Origin: DASYAE01 sp036501535 | Lineage (GTDB): Bacteria; Actinomycetota; Actinomycetes; Streptomycetales; Catenulisporaceae | Assembly: GCA_036501535.1 (NCBI GenBank) | Contig: DASYAE010000050.1 | Coordinates: 1 to 5,264 of the forward strand | DNA: 5,264 bases | Direction: 5' to 3' | In this document: positions 1 through 5,006 of the stretch, piece by piece | Position numbering within the stretch: the first letter of the stretch is position 1 | Layout of the letters: the number at the start of each line of letters is the position of its first letter | Program-made: the position numbers and the translations under genes | Notes under the pieces: model-generated | Databases searched by the model: none | Told to the model about the DNA's origin: nothing | The model's input: only the letters and a program-made list of their open reading frames with translations

Positions 1-1617
1 CCCGGTGACCACGAAGTTGAGCGCGAGCAGGTTGGGCAGGACGAACCGCTCGACCGGCAGGTGCGCGGTCTCCGGCAGCAGTTCCTTGAAACGCTCGACG
101 GTCAGGGCGTGCGCCAGCCAGCGCCAGCCCTCCTCGGTGCGTGCCCACACCCCGACGTTGGCGTCGCCGCCCTTGTCGCCGCTGCGCGCGCCGGCGACTA
201 GGCCGAGCGGTGCGCGGTGCGTCGGGCCGGGTGGCAGCGGTTCGGGCAGGTCGGTCTCGAGGCCCGGCAGGGTGCCCGGCTCGGACGTCCGCGCCGGGTG
301 CGCGATCACGGTCCTGGTTCCGTCGGGCAGCACGGCGGTATGCGTGACCTGTTTCGCGTCGATGTATGCGGATTCGAAGACGCCGTACGGCGAGGCGTCG
401 CCCGGCGGCGCGGTCAGGTGGAAGCCGGGGTAGCTGGCCAGCGCGAGCTGGACCGCCGCGTCGCTGACCGCGCGTCCGACGGTCTCCCGCTCGCCGTCCT
501 TGACGGCCAGGTGGAGCAGCGCGCTCGCCTCCTGCTCGACCTTCGCGTCGGGCCGGTCGGTCCGGGCCAGCGTCCAGCGGGTCTCGGCCGGCGGGCGCAC
601 GGCCAGCGCGTCGCCCATCTGGTCCTGCACGAGCCGGGCCTTCGCCTCGATGTCCAGGCCGGTCAGCACGAACACGACCTCGTTGCGCCAGCCGCCGATC
701 CGGCACAGCCCGGCTTTGAGGGTCGGCGGCGGCGCCTCGCCGCGCACCCCGGAGATCCGCACCCGGTCCGGGCCGGCCTCGTCGAGCCGGACCGTGTCCA
801 GCCGGGCCGTCACGTCAGGGCCCGGATAGCGCGGGCCCGCCGTCTCGTAGAGCAGCTGCGCGGTGACCGTCCCGACGGTGACCGCGCCGCCGGTCCCCGG
901 GTGCTTGGTGATCACGCTGCTGCCGTCGGCGCGGATCTCGGCCAGCGGGAAGCCGGGGCGGCGCAGGTCGTGCTCGCGGAAGAACGCGTAGTTCCCGCCG
1001 GTCGCCTGGGCGCCGCACTCGAGCACGTGCCCGGCGACGACCGCCCCGGCCAGCGCGTCCAGGTCGTCCGGGCCCCAGCCGAAGTGCGCCGCGGCCGGCC
1101 CGGCGGCCAGCGCGGCGTCGGTCACCCGGCCGGTCACCACCACGTCGGCGCCGGCCCGCAGGCACGCCGCGATGCCGAAGGCGCCCAGGTATGCGTTCGC
1201 CGCGAGCAGCCCCGGCCGCTTCTCGGCGATCCCGTACGCCGTGAAGTCGCCGTCGGCCCCGTCGGCGAGCAGGTCGTCCCCCTCGACGTGAGCGATCTTC
1301 GCCTCGAGGCCGAGGCGCTCGGCCAGCGCCCGCAGCTGTTGCGCGAGCCCGGCCGGATTCAGTCCGCCGGCGTTGGCGACGATCTTCACCCGGCGCTCGA
1401 GCGCGGTGCCGAGGCACTGCTCGAGCTGGCGCGGGAAGGTCTTGGCGTAGCCGAGCGCCGGGTCCTTGAGCCGGTCGCGGGCCAGCACCAGCATGGTCAG
1501 CTCGGCCAGGTAGTCGCCGGTCAGCACGTCGAGCGGGCCGCCCTCGAGCATCTCGCGCACGGCGGCCGACCGGTCGCCGTAGAAGCCGGAGGCGTTGCCG
1601 ATGCGCAGCGGTTCCAC
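1..1617 (-). CDS. AtuA-family (DUF1446) acyclic terpene utilisation protein, 3' end off the window
   Basis: The frame is open for 539 codons from GTG 1617 to the left edge, with no stop. Family landmarks appear in order: IGNASGFYGDR at the N-terminus, GGPLDVLTGDYLAE (about 26-39), VANAGGLNP (80-88), TGRVTDAAL (162-170), ECGAQATGGNY (200-210), ITKHPGTGG (236-244) and, in the C-terminal AtuA-like domain, ARSGDKGGDANVGVWAR (477-493). It breaks off at LNFVVTG, which in relatives lies some 30 residues before the end, so it is almost complete. The family is named after AtuA of Pseudomonas citronellol/geraniol catabolism; its exact reaction is not known to me, and it is usually found near acyl-CoA carboxylase and beta-oxidation genes. 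No signal peptide or membrane segment is seen, so it is probably cytoplasmic. GTG 1617 is preferred over GTG 1623 because GGAAGGA sits 8 nt upstream of the former but only 2 nt from the latter. An epoxide hydrolase lies 185 bp upstream on the same strand. Family call is firm; substrate is unknown. Confidence 0.92.
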   Translation of the reverse strand, partial: MEPLRIGNASGFYGDRSAAVREMLEGGPLDVLTGDYLAELTMLVLARDRLKDPALGYAKTFPRQLEQCLGTALERRVKIVANAGGLNPAGLAQQLRALAERLGLEAKIAHVEGDDLLADGADGDFTAYGIAEKRPGLLAANAYLGAFGIAACLRAGADVVVTGRVTDAALAAGPAAAHFGWGPDDLDALAGAVVAGHVLECGAQATGGNYAFFREHDLRRPGFPLAEIRADGSSVITKHPGTGGAVTVGTVTAQLLYETAGPRYPGPDVTARLDTVRLDEAGPDRVRISGVRGEAPPPTLKAGLCRIGGWRNEVVFVLTGLDIEAKARLVQDQMGDALAVRPPAETRWTLARTDRPDAKVEQEASALLHLAVKDGERETVGRAVSDAAVQLALASYPGFHLTAPPGDASPYGVFESAYIDAKQVTHTAVLPDGTRTVIAHPARTSEPGTLPGLETDLPEPLPPGPTHRAPLGLVAGARSGDKGGDANVGVWARTEEGWRWLAHALTVERFKELLPETAHLPVERFVLPNLLALNFVVTG

Positions 1618-1625
1618 GATCACGG

Positions 1626-1632
1626 TCCTTCC
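1626..1632 (-). promoter_or_regulatory. Ribosome binding site deciding the AtuA-like start
   Basis: Read on the minus strand this is GGAAGGA, a good Shine-Dalgarno sequence. It lies 8 nt before GTG 1617 and only 2 nt before the in-frame GTG 1623, so it supports the shorter start (MEPLRIGN). Confidence 0.7.
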
Positions 1633-1644
1633 GCCGTCCGGTCT

Positions 1645-1673
1645 GCCCGCGGCGGGCCCGGTCCGCCCGGACC
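1645..1673 (-). other. Two small GC hairpins in the AtuA-like leader
   Basis: Two adjacent perfect stem-loops can be drawn: GCCCG-CGG-CGGGC at 1645-1657 and GGTCC-GCCC-GGACC at 1660-1673, each with a 5-bp stem. If transcription starts near 1691, as the candidate promoter suggests, they would fill the leader just before the ribosome binding site. They have no U-tract, so a classical terminator is unlikely. Short GC stems are common by chance in such DNA. Confidence 0.25.
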
Positions 1674-1697
1674 CTGCGCCGCCTGCCCGCGCACAGG

Positions 1698-1726
1698 AGT
1701 CTGGCATCCCGGCCCGGGGAAAACAA
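1698..1726 (-). promoter_or_regulatory. Candidate promoter of the AtuA-like gene
   Basis: On the minus strand TTGTTT (1726-1721) is followed after 17 nt by CAGACT (1703-1698). The first three bases of the -35 match TTGACA; the -10 keeps A and T of the actinobacterial TANNNT pattern but starts with C. The start of transcription would be near 1691, about 75 nt before the GTG. The -35 is inside an inverted repeat (1721-1742). This is a pattern match only. Confidence 0.3.
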
Positions 1727-1742
1727 GCGCGAGTGATTGTTT
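1721..1742. repeat. AT-rich inverted repeat AAACAA-N10-TTGTTT, possible operator
   Basis: Perfect 6-bp arms AAACAA (1721-1726) and TTGTTT (1737-1742) flank a 10-bp centre. A/T-rich arms stand out in DNA that is otherwise almost all G and C. The left arm doubles as the possible -35 of the AtuA-like gene, so a bound dimer would block the polymerase. The spacing suits a dimeric HTH repressor such as a TetR-type protein, but no cognate regulator gene is visible in the window. Confidence 0.4.
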
Positions 1743-1802
1743 CTGCCCGCGTCCCTCGGCGCAGCGCGCTGACGGCGGGCGGCTATACGAGGCCTGCGAC
1801 GG

Positions 1803-2984
1803 TCAGAGCGCGTTCCCGCGCAGCGGGCGGAAGGCGTCGCGCAGGGCGCGCACGAACAGATCGGGCTCGGCCGCGGCCGGGAAGTGGCCGCCGCGGTCGT
1901 ACTCCTCCCAGCCGGCCACGGTCAGGAAGCGTTCTGCGACGTCGCGCGGCGGCTTCGGGAACGGCACGATCTCCCCGCCGAAGACGCTCACGACGGCGGG
2001 CACCGGTGACGGGTCGTCGGCCGGCAGGGAGGCGGTCGGGTCGTGCCGGTATCTCCAGTACGGCAGCATCGACGAGGCGATCGTGCCGGTGGCCCAGTAG
2101 ACGGTCAGCGTGGCCAGCAGCAGGTCGCGCGGGAAGGCCGGCTGCCCGTCGGCCGTGCGGCTGCTCCAGGCCACCGCCTTCTCGCCGATCCACGCCGCGA
2201 GCCCCGCGGGCGAGTCGTTCAGCGCGGCGCCGAGGGTGTTCGGCTTCGTCGCGTGCTGGTGGGCGTAAGCGCCCTCCTCGGCCGACCACGCCTCGACCTC
2301 GCCCGCGTACGCCTGCTCGAGCGCGTTCCAGGGCTGCGGCGGCAGGGGGAAGCCGGGCGTCGCGAGATGGATGCCGGCCACCGAGTCCGGCTGCGCGCGG
2401 GCCATCTGGGCGACGACTCCGGCACCGAGGTCGCTGCCGTGTGCGGCGTACCTCGAGTGGCCGAGCGCGCGCATGAGCTGATGCCACATCTGGCCGACTT
2501 CAGCGGCGCTGTAGCCGCCGGCCGGCGTGGGCCCCGAGAAGCCGAAGCCGGGCAGCGCCGGAGCCACCACAGTGAACGCGTCGGCCGGATCGCCGCCGTG
2601 CGCCCCAGGATCGGTCAGCGGGGGCAGCACGTCGAGGTACTCGCAGAACGAACTCGGCCAGCCGTTCGCGAGCAGGAGCGGCACCGGTGGCGCGCCGCCG
2701 GCCGCGGCGCGGCCCTCGGCGATCAGGACATGGACGCGCTGGTCGCCGATCTCCGCCCGAAGGTGCGTCAGCTCGGCGAACCGCTGCTCCAGGCCGGCGA
2801 TGTCGAACTTCTCCCAGTCCGCCAGCACGCCGGCGAGCCAGGACTGCGCCACCCCGCGCGACCAGTCGTCGTCCGGCGGCGCGGGCGGCCGGGTGCGCCG
2901 CAGCCGCTCGCGCAGATCGTCGGCGGCGTCCGGAGCGAAGCCCACGGTCATCGGTTCGAGCGTCACGTCGGGGGCGGAAGGCAT
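1803..2984 (-). CDS. Epoxide hydrolase, EHN-domain / microsomal type
   Basis: This 393-aa alpha/beta hydrolase matches the usual length of bacterial EHN-type epoxide hydrolases, which open epoxides to vicinal diols through an ester on an aspartate. The EHN domain occupies about residues 9-115 and runs into the oxyanion motif, here NGWP (107-110). The nucleophile is D185 in HGSDLGAG, the acid is most likely E338 in GGEIVPF and the base is H367 in RGGHF. Y240, in a stretch close to mammalian microsomal epoxide hydrolase (TKPNTLGAALNDSP follows), and Y309, after YWATGTIASS, match the two tyrosines that activate the epoxide. No N-terminal membrane anchor is present, so it should be soluble and cytoplasmic. 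ATG 2984 is chosen because GGAG (2994-2997) lies 9 nt upstream and family similarity begins at once; a longer open frame upstream looks non-coding. The native substrate cannot be read. The same-strand AtuA-like gene suggests hydrophobic or isoprenoid catabolism (inference). Confidence 0.93.
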   Translation of the reverse strand: MPSAPDVTLEPMTVGFAPDAADDLRERLRRTRPPAPPDDDWSRGVAQSWLAGVLADWEKFDIAGLEQRFAELTHLRAEIGDQRVHVLIAEGRAAAGGAPPVPLLLANGWPSSFCEYLDVLPPLTDPGAHGGDPADAFTVVAPALPGFGFSGPTPAGGYSAAEVGQMWHQLMRALGHSRYAAHGSDLGAGVVAQMARAQPDSVAGIHLATPGFPLPPQPWNALEQAYAGEVEAWSAEEGAYAHQHATKPNTLGAALNDSPAGLAAWIGEKAVAWSSRTADGQPAFPRDLLLATLTVYWATGTIASSMLPYWRYRHDPTASLPADDPSPVPAVVSVFGGEIVPFPKPPRDVAERFLTVAGWEEYDRGGHFPAAAEPDLFVRALRDAFRPLRGNAL

Positions 2985-2993
2985 GATGAGCGG

Positions 2994-2997
2994 CTCC
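2994..2997 (-). promoter_or_regulatory. Ribosome binding site of the epoxide hydrolase gene
   Basis: GGAG on the minus strand lies 9 nt before ATG 2984. It selects this start over in-frame upstream starts, whose translation (low-complexity Pro/Ala/Arg/Ser) does not look like protein. Confidence 0.6.
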
Positions 2998-3083
2998 AAG
3001 CGTCGCTTCGGGCGGTTGCCGGGGCTCTCATCCTCCCCCGGGTTCGCGCGCGCCGCGGGGGAGGCTGCGCTCCAGGCGGCGCA

Positions 3084-3107
3084 TGACGTCCTGTCAGCCC
3101 ACGTCAA
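3084..3107 (-). promoter_or_regulatory. Inverted repeat TGACGT-N11-ACGTCA over a TTGACG -35-like hexamer
   Basis: Perfect 6-bp arms lie at 3084-3089 and 3101-3106, 11 bp apart. On the minus strand the same bases contain TTGACG (3107-3102), five of six matches to the -35 consensus, about 120 nt upstream of the epoxide hydrolase ATG. The sequence 15-18 nt further on has no good TANNNT, so the promoter is incomplete by eye. This is the most operator-like element of the divergent region. A dimeric regulator binding here would control the epoxide hydrolase gene and perhaps the divergent gene. Confidence 0.4.
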
Positions 3108-3144
3108 TCCAGGTGTGCCCGCATTCGGGGGATGCCGGCGGCTG

Positions 3145-3160
3145 GGCCGAACGGCCGAAC
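3145..3160. repeat. Tandem direct repeat of GGCCGAAC (two copies)
   Basis: Two head-to-tail exact copies of the 8-mer GGCCGAAC lie in the divergent intergenic region. They could be paired binding sites or simple slippage. No function can be assigned. Confidence 0.4.
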
Positions 3161-3204
3161 AGTGGGGACTGACGGCCGGCTTCGGGGCGCGCCGCCCGGC
3201 ACAG

Positions 3205-3250
3205 GTCAGGCCGCTGACTCCAGGCCCGGCCGGCACCCGATCGGCCGATC
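3205..3250. repeat. Hairpin and 12-bp palindrome upstream of the winged-helix/TPR gene
   Basis: A perfect stem-loop GTCAG-GCCG-CTGAC occupies 3205-3218. A perfect 12-bp palindrome GATCGGCCGATC occupies 3239-3250, with a CGGCCGG on each side (starting in 3229-3235 and 3251-3257). They sit about 65-110 bp before ATG 3316, where an operator could be. Palindromes of this size also arise by chance in GC-rich DNA, so support is weak. Confidence 0.25.
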
Positions 3251-3315
3251 CGGCCGGCGGCCCCGAGATCCCGGCGACCTGCTTGGCCGCGCCGGGTCCG
3301 GGTAGCAGTGCCGCC

Positions 3316-4599
3316 ATGAGCGCGCTTTTCGATTCGGCGATGCAGAGCCTGCCGGCCCCGGCCGCCCGCGCGTACCGGTTGCTCGGCCTCCATCCGGGGC
3401 CCGACTTCTGCGCGGACGCCGCCACGGCGCTGCTCGGCGTCCCGGCCGCGCGGGCCGGAGAGCTGCTCGACGAACTCGTCGAATCCTGCCTGCTGGGCCA
3501 GGACGACGAGGGCCGGTACCGCTTCCACGACCTGATCAAGCTGCACGCCCGCAACCGCGCCGAGCGCGACGAGCCGCCCGAGGCCCGCGTCGCCGCGATC
3601 GAGCGGATGCTGATCTGGTATCTGGCACAGGCCTACCGGGCCGACTGGATCGCCATCGGCCCCCGGCTGCGGGTCGGCGGCCCGCCCTTCGACACACCCG
3701 ACGCGGCAGAGTGCTCGGACGTCGTCGAGGCCGGACCCGACCTGCGCGACGACGTCGAGGCGCTGGACTGGCTGGACCGCGAGCGCGGCAATCTGCTGGC
3801 CGCGCAGGCACTTGCGGCCGAACAGGGACTCGACACACTCGCCTGGCGGATGTGCGAGCCGCTGTGGGTCCTGTTCCTCAGCCGCAGGTATTACGCCGAT
3901 TGGGTAAGTTCCCAGAGCGTCGCCCGCGATGCCGCGCAGCGCAGCGGCGAAGCGGTCGGCCAGGCGCAGGCGCGCCGGCAGCTGGCGGCGGCGCTGCTCG
4001 ACCTCGACCGGCCGCACGAGGCGGAGGCGGAGCTGGCCTGCGCGCTCGAGCTGGCCGTCCGCTCGGACCACGAGCGGCTGCACGCCGCGGTGCTCGGCGC
4101 GATCGGCGAGTTCCGGCTGGCCCGCGACGAGCTGCCGGGCGCGATGTCCGCTTTCGAACAGTCCCGGGCGATCAGCCTGCGGCTGGGCGACACCCGCGGC
4201 GTGCTGTTGCAGGACACGATGATCGGCCGGGTCATGCTGCGCGAGAGCCGGCACGGCGAGGCGTACGCGCTGCTGTGCCGGGTGCTCCCTGGCATGGCGG
4301 CCTTTGACGAGCGCAACCAGGCGCGGGTGCGGGTCAGCCTGGCCCGGGCCGCCGCGGCACTGGGCCGGCCCGGCGAGGCGGCGGCGCTGTTCGAGCAGGC
4401 CGCCGAGCTGTACCGGCGGCGCGGCGAGGCGATCGGGGAGATCGCCGCGCTGGAAGGCCTCGCGGACGTCGCGGCCGCTGCGGGGCGGCCCGAGGAGCAG
4501 CGCTCTTATCTCGAGGCGATCGTCGAGCGCTACGAGGCCGGGTCCGCGGGGGAGCGCGCCGAGCCGTACCGGCGGCGGCTCGCCCGGCTCAGCTGCTGA
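3316..4599 (+). CDS. AfsR-like winged-helix and TPR protein lacking the NB-ARC NTPase
   Basis: The 427-aa product begins with the winged-helix module that normally follows NB-ARC in AfsR/SARP-type STAND proteins: LPAPAARAYRLLGLHPGPDF (12-31), the helix with LLDELVESCLL (50-60), then GRYRFHDLIKLHAR (66-79). The linker signature ALDWLDRERGNLLAAQ follows (149-164), then about five to six degenerate TPR-like helical pairs from about 195 to 420 (for example RPHEAEAEL, LPGAMSAFEQSR, RPGEAAALFEQAAELYRRRG). No Walker A/B and no SARP DNA-binding domain is seen here or in the 331 bp upstream. The winged helix in this setting usually serves intramolecular control, so DNA binding should not be assumed; the TPRs suggest protein binding. 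Probably cytoplasmic. ATG 3316 puts the domain right at the N-terminus but has no clear Shine-Dalgarno; TAGCAGT (3303-3309) just upstream could be a -10 of a leaderless transcript. The frame is open further upstream, antisense to the epoxide hydrolase, and that part looks non-coding. It diverges from the epoxide hydrolase gene. Confidence 0.85.
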   Translation: MSALFDSAMQSLPAPAARAYRLLGLHPGPDFCADAATALLGVPAARAGELLDELVESCLLGQDDEGRYRFHDLIKLHARNRAERDEPPEARVAAIERMLIWYLAQAYRADWIAIGPRLRVGGPPFDTPDAAECSDVVEAGPDLRDDVEALDWLDRERGNLLAAQALAAEQGLDTLAWRMCEPLWVLFLSRRYYADWVSSQSVARDAAQRSGEAVGQAQARRQLAAALLDLDRPHEAEAELACALELAVRSDHERLHAAVLGAIGEFRLARDELPGAMSAFEQSRAISLRLGDTRGVLLQDTMIGRVMLRESRHGEAYALLCRVLPGMAAFDERNQARVRVSLARAAAALGRPGEAAALFEQAAELYRRRGEAIGEIAALEGLADVAAAAGRPEEQRSYLEAIVERYEAGSAGERAEPYRRRLARLSC

Positions 4600-4630
4600 C
4601 GGTGCTGTGTCTGTGCTGCTGACTGTGCTG
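4592..4630 (+). repeat. Imperfect direct repeat spanning the TPR gene stop codon
   Basis: Sixteen bases at 4592-4607 (GCTGCTGACGGTGCTG) recur at 4615-4630 with one change, a G to T at the tenth position, giving a 23-bp period. The stop TGA (4597-4599) lies inside the first copy and an equivalent TGA inside the second. It looks like a slippage duplication at the gene end. Confidence 0.55.
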
Positions 4631-4751
4631 CTGGCGGTGACCGCGGTCTCCGGGCTCTGATCGCCGCGCCGGATTCGGGCGTGCGCTGAGCTGCGGGCTG
4701 CTGCGCACGGGATGTTGCGTACTGGCTACCGGTTCTTACTGCCCACTTGCG

Positions 4752-4775
4752 AAGGCGCCGCGCAGCGGTGCGCTT
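4752..4775 (+). terminator. Possible terminator hairpin downstream of the TPR gene
   Basis: An imperfect stem pairs AAGGCGCCGC (4752-4761) with GCGGTGCGCTT (4765-4775) around a GCA loop, with one mismatch and one bulge. It lies about 150 nt after the stop codon and is followed by only a short TTGT, not a true U-tract. Actinobacterial terminators often lack the U-tract, but the call is tentative. Confidence 0.25.
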
Positions 4776-4851
4776 GTCGTGGACTGTACCTGTCTGCTGC
4801 TGCCTCGGGAGCCTTGGCCAGGACGGTGCGCGACGGTCGAGATGGTAAGTA

Positions 4852-4882
4852 TTTGCGCGATCAGTTGCACTATTTTCGCAAA
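4852..4882. repeat. Inverted repeat TTTGCG-N19-CGCAAA, possible operator of the glycosidase gene
   Basis: Arms lie at 4852-4857 and 4877-4882, just upstream of the candidate -35 at 4895. The left arm continues as TTTGCGCGAT, close to the self-complementary TTTGCGCAAA, a shape typical of LacI-family operators that control sugar genes. That link rests on family knowledge and no regulator gene is in view. Confidence 0.3.
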
Positions 4883-4894
4883 GTCATTGCTCTA

Positions 4895-4923
4895 TTGCGG
4901 ACATGTGTCGTGCGGTCTACGCT
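4895..4923 (+). promoter_or_regulatory. Candidate vegetative-type promoter of the glycosidase gene
   Basis: TTGCGG (4895-4900) and TACGCT (4918-4923) are 17 nt apart. They fit the TTG--- and TANNNT pattern of actinobacterial housekeeping promoters. Transcription would begin near 4930, giving a leader of about 75 nt before ATG 5007. Pattern match only. Confidence 0.35.
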
Positions 4924-4993
4924 CCGCTCAACATCAGCTGTCTGCACTCCATGCGCTCGTCCGCCGATGGCTGCCCTGATGTGTGTTCCACAA

Positions 4994-4999
4994 AAGGAG
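4994..4999 (+). promoter_or_regulatory. Strong ribosome binding site of the glycosidase gene
   Basis: AAGGAG lies 7 nt before ATG 5007. It is the best Shine-Dalgarno sequence in the window and fixes the start of the secreted protein. Confidence 0.85.
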
Positions 5000-5006
5000 A
5001 GCGGTT

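Larger units (their letters stand above)
4600..5006. other. Non-coding intergenic region before the glycosidase gene
   Basis: These 407 bp hold no reading frame that I can support: the short frames present have no ribosome binding site and no recognisable protein. From about 4710 on the DNA is clearly more AT-rich than the neighbouring genes. It contains the tail of a direct repeat, a possible terminator hairpin (4752-4775), scattered TTGCG/CGCAA boxes (4715-4899) and a promoter candidate (4895-4923). It is best read as the end of the TPR transcription unit plus the control region of the glycosidase. Confidence 0.6.

Noticed and set aside
815..1726. A 303-codon frame on the minus strand within the AtuA-like gene
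   Set aside because: It is in another frame of the real gene, arginine-rich and without family similarity; the AtuA-like frame has every family motif.
1762..1771. Perfect 10-bp palindrome CAGCGCGCTG near the end of the epoxide hydrolase gene
   Set aside because: Several such palindromes are expected by chance in 5 kb of this composition, and there is no loop or U-tract to suggest a terminator.
217..2100. A 627-codon open frame on the plus strand across the AtuA-like gene and the end of the epoxide hydrolase gene
   Set aside because: It is antisense to two well-supported genes; its translation is Arg/Gly/Pro/Ala/Val-rich with no recognisable domain. Long antisense frames are expected in DNA of such high GC.
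2527..3315. In-frame upstream extension of the winged-helix/TPR gene (longer protein of 690 aa)
   Set aside because: Most of it is antisense to the epoxide hydrolase, the translation is low-complexity Ser/Arg/Ala/Pro, and the family domain begins only after ATG 3316.
2985..3554. In-frame upstream extension of the epoxide hydrolase (583 aa)
   Set aside because: It overlaps the divergent gene in antisense, is low in complexity and lies upstream of a proper ribosome binding site and a full-length family start at 2984.
4608..4661. A 17-residue hydrophobic reading frame just after the TPR gene stop
   Set aside because: GTG start without a ribosome binding site; the hydrophobic character follows from the CTG/GTG-rich direct repeat.
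4779..4979. A 66-codon Cys-containing plus-strand frame in the intergenic region
   Set aside because: It begins at GTG with no Shine-Dalgarno and has no recognisable pattern; probably chance in a region of lower GC.
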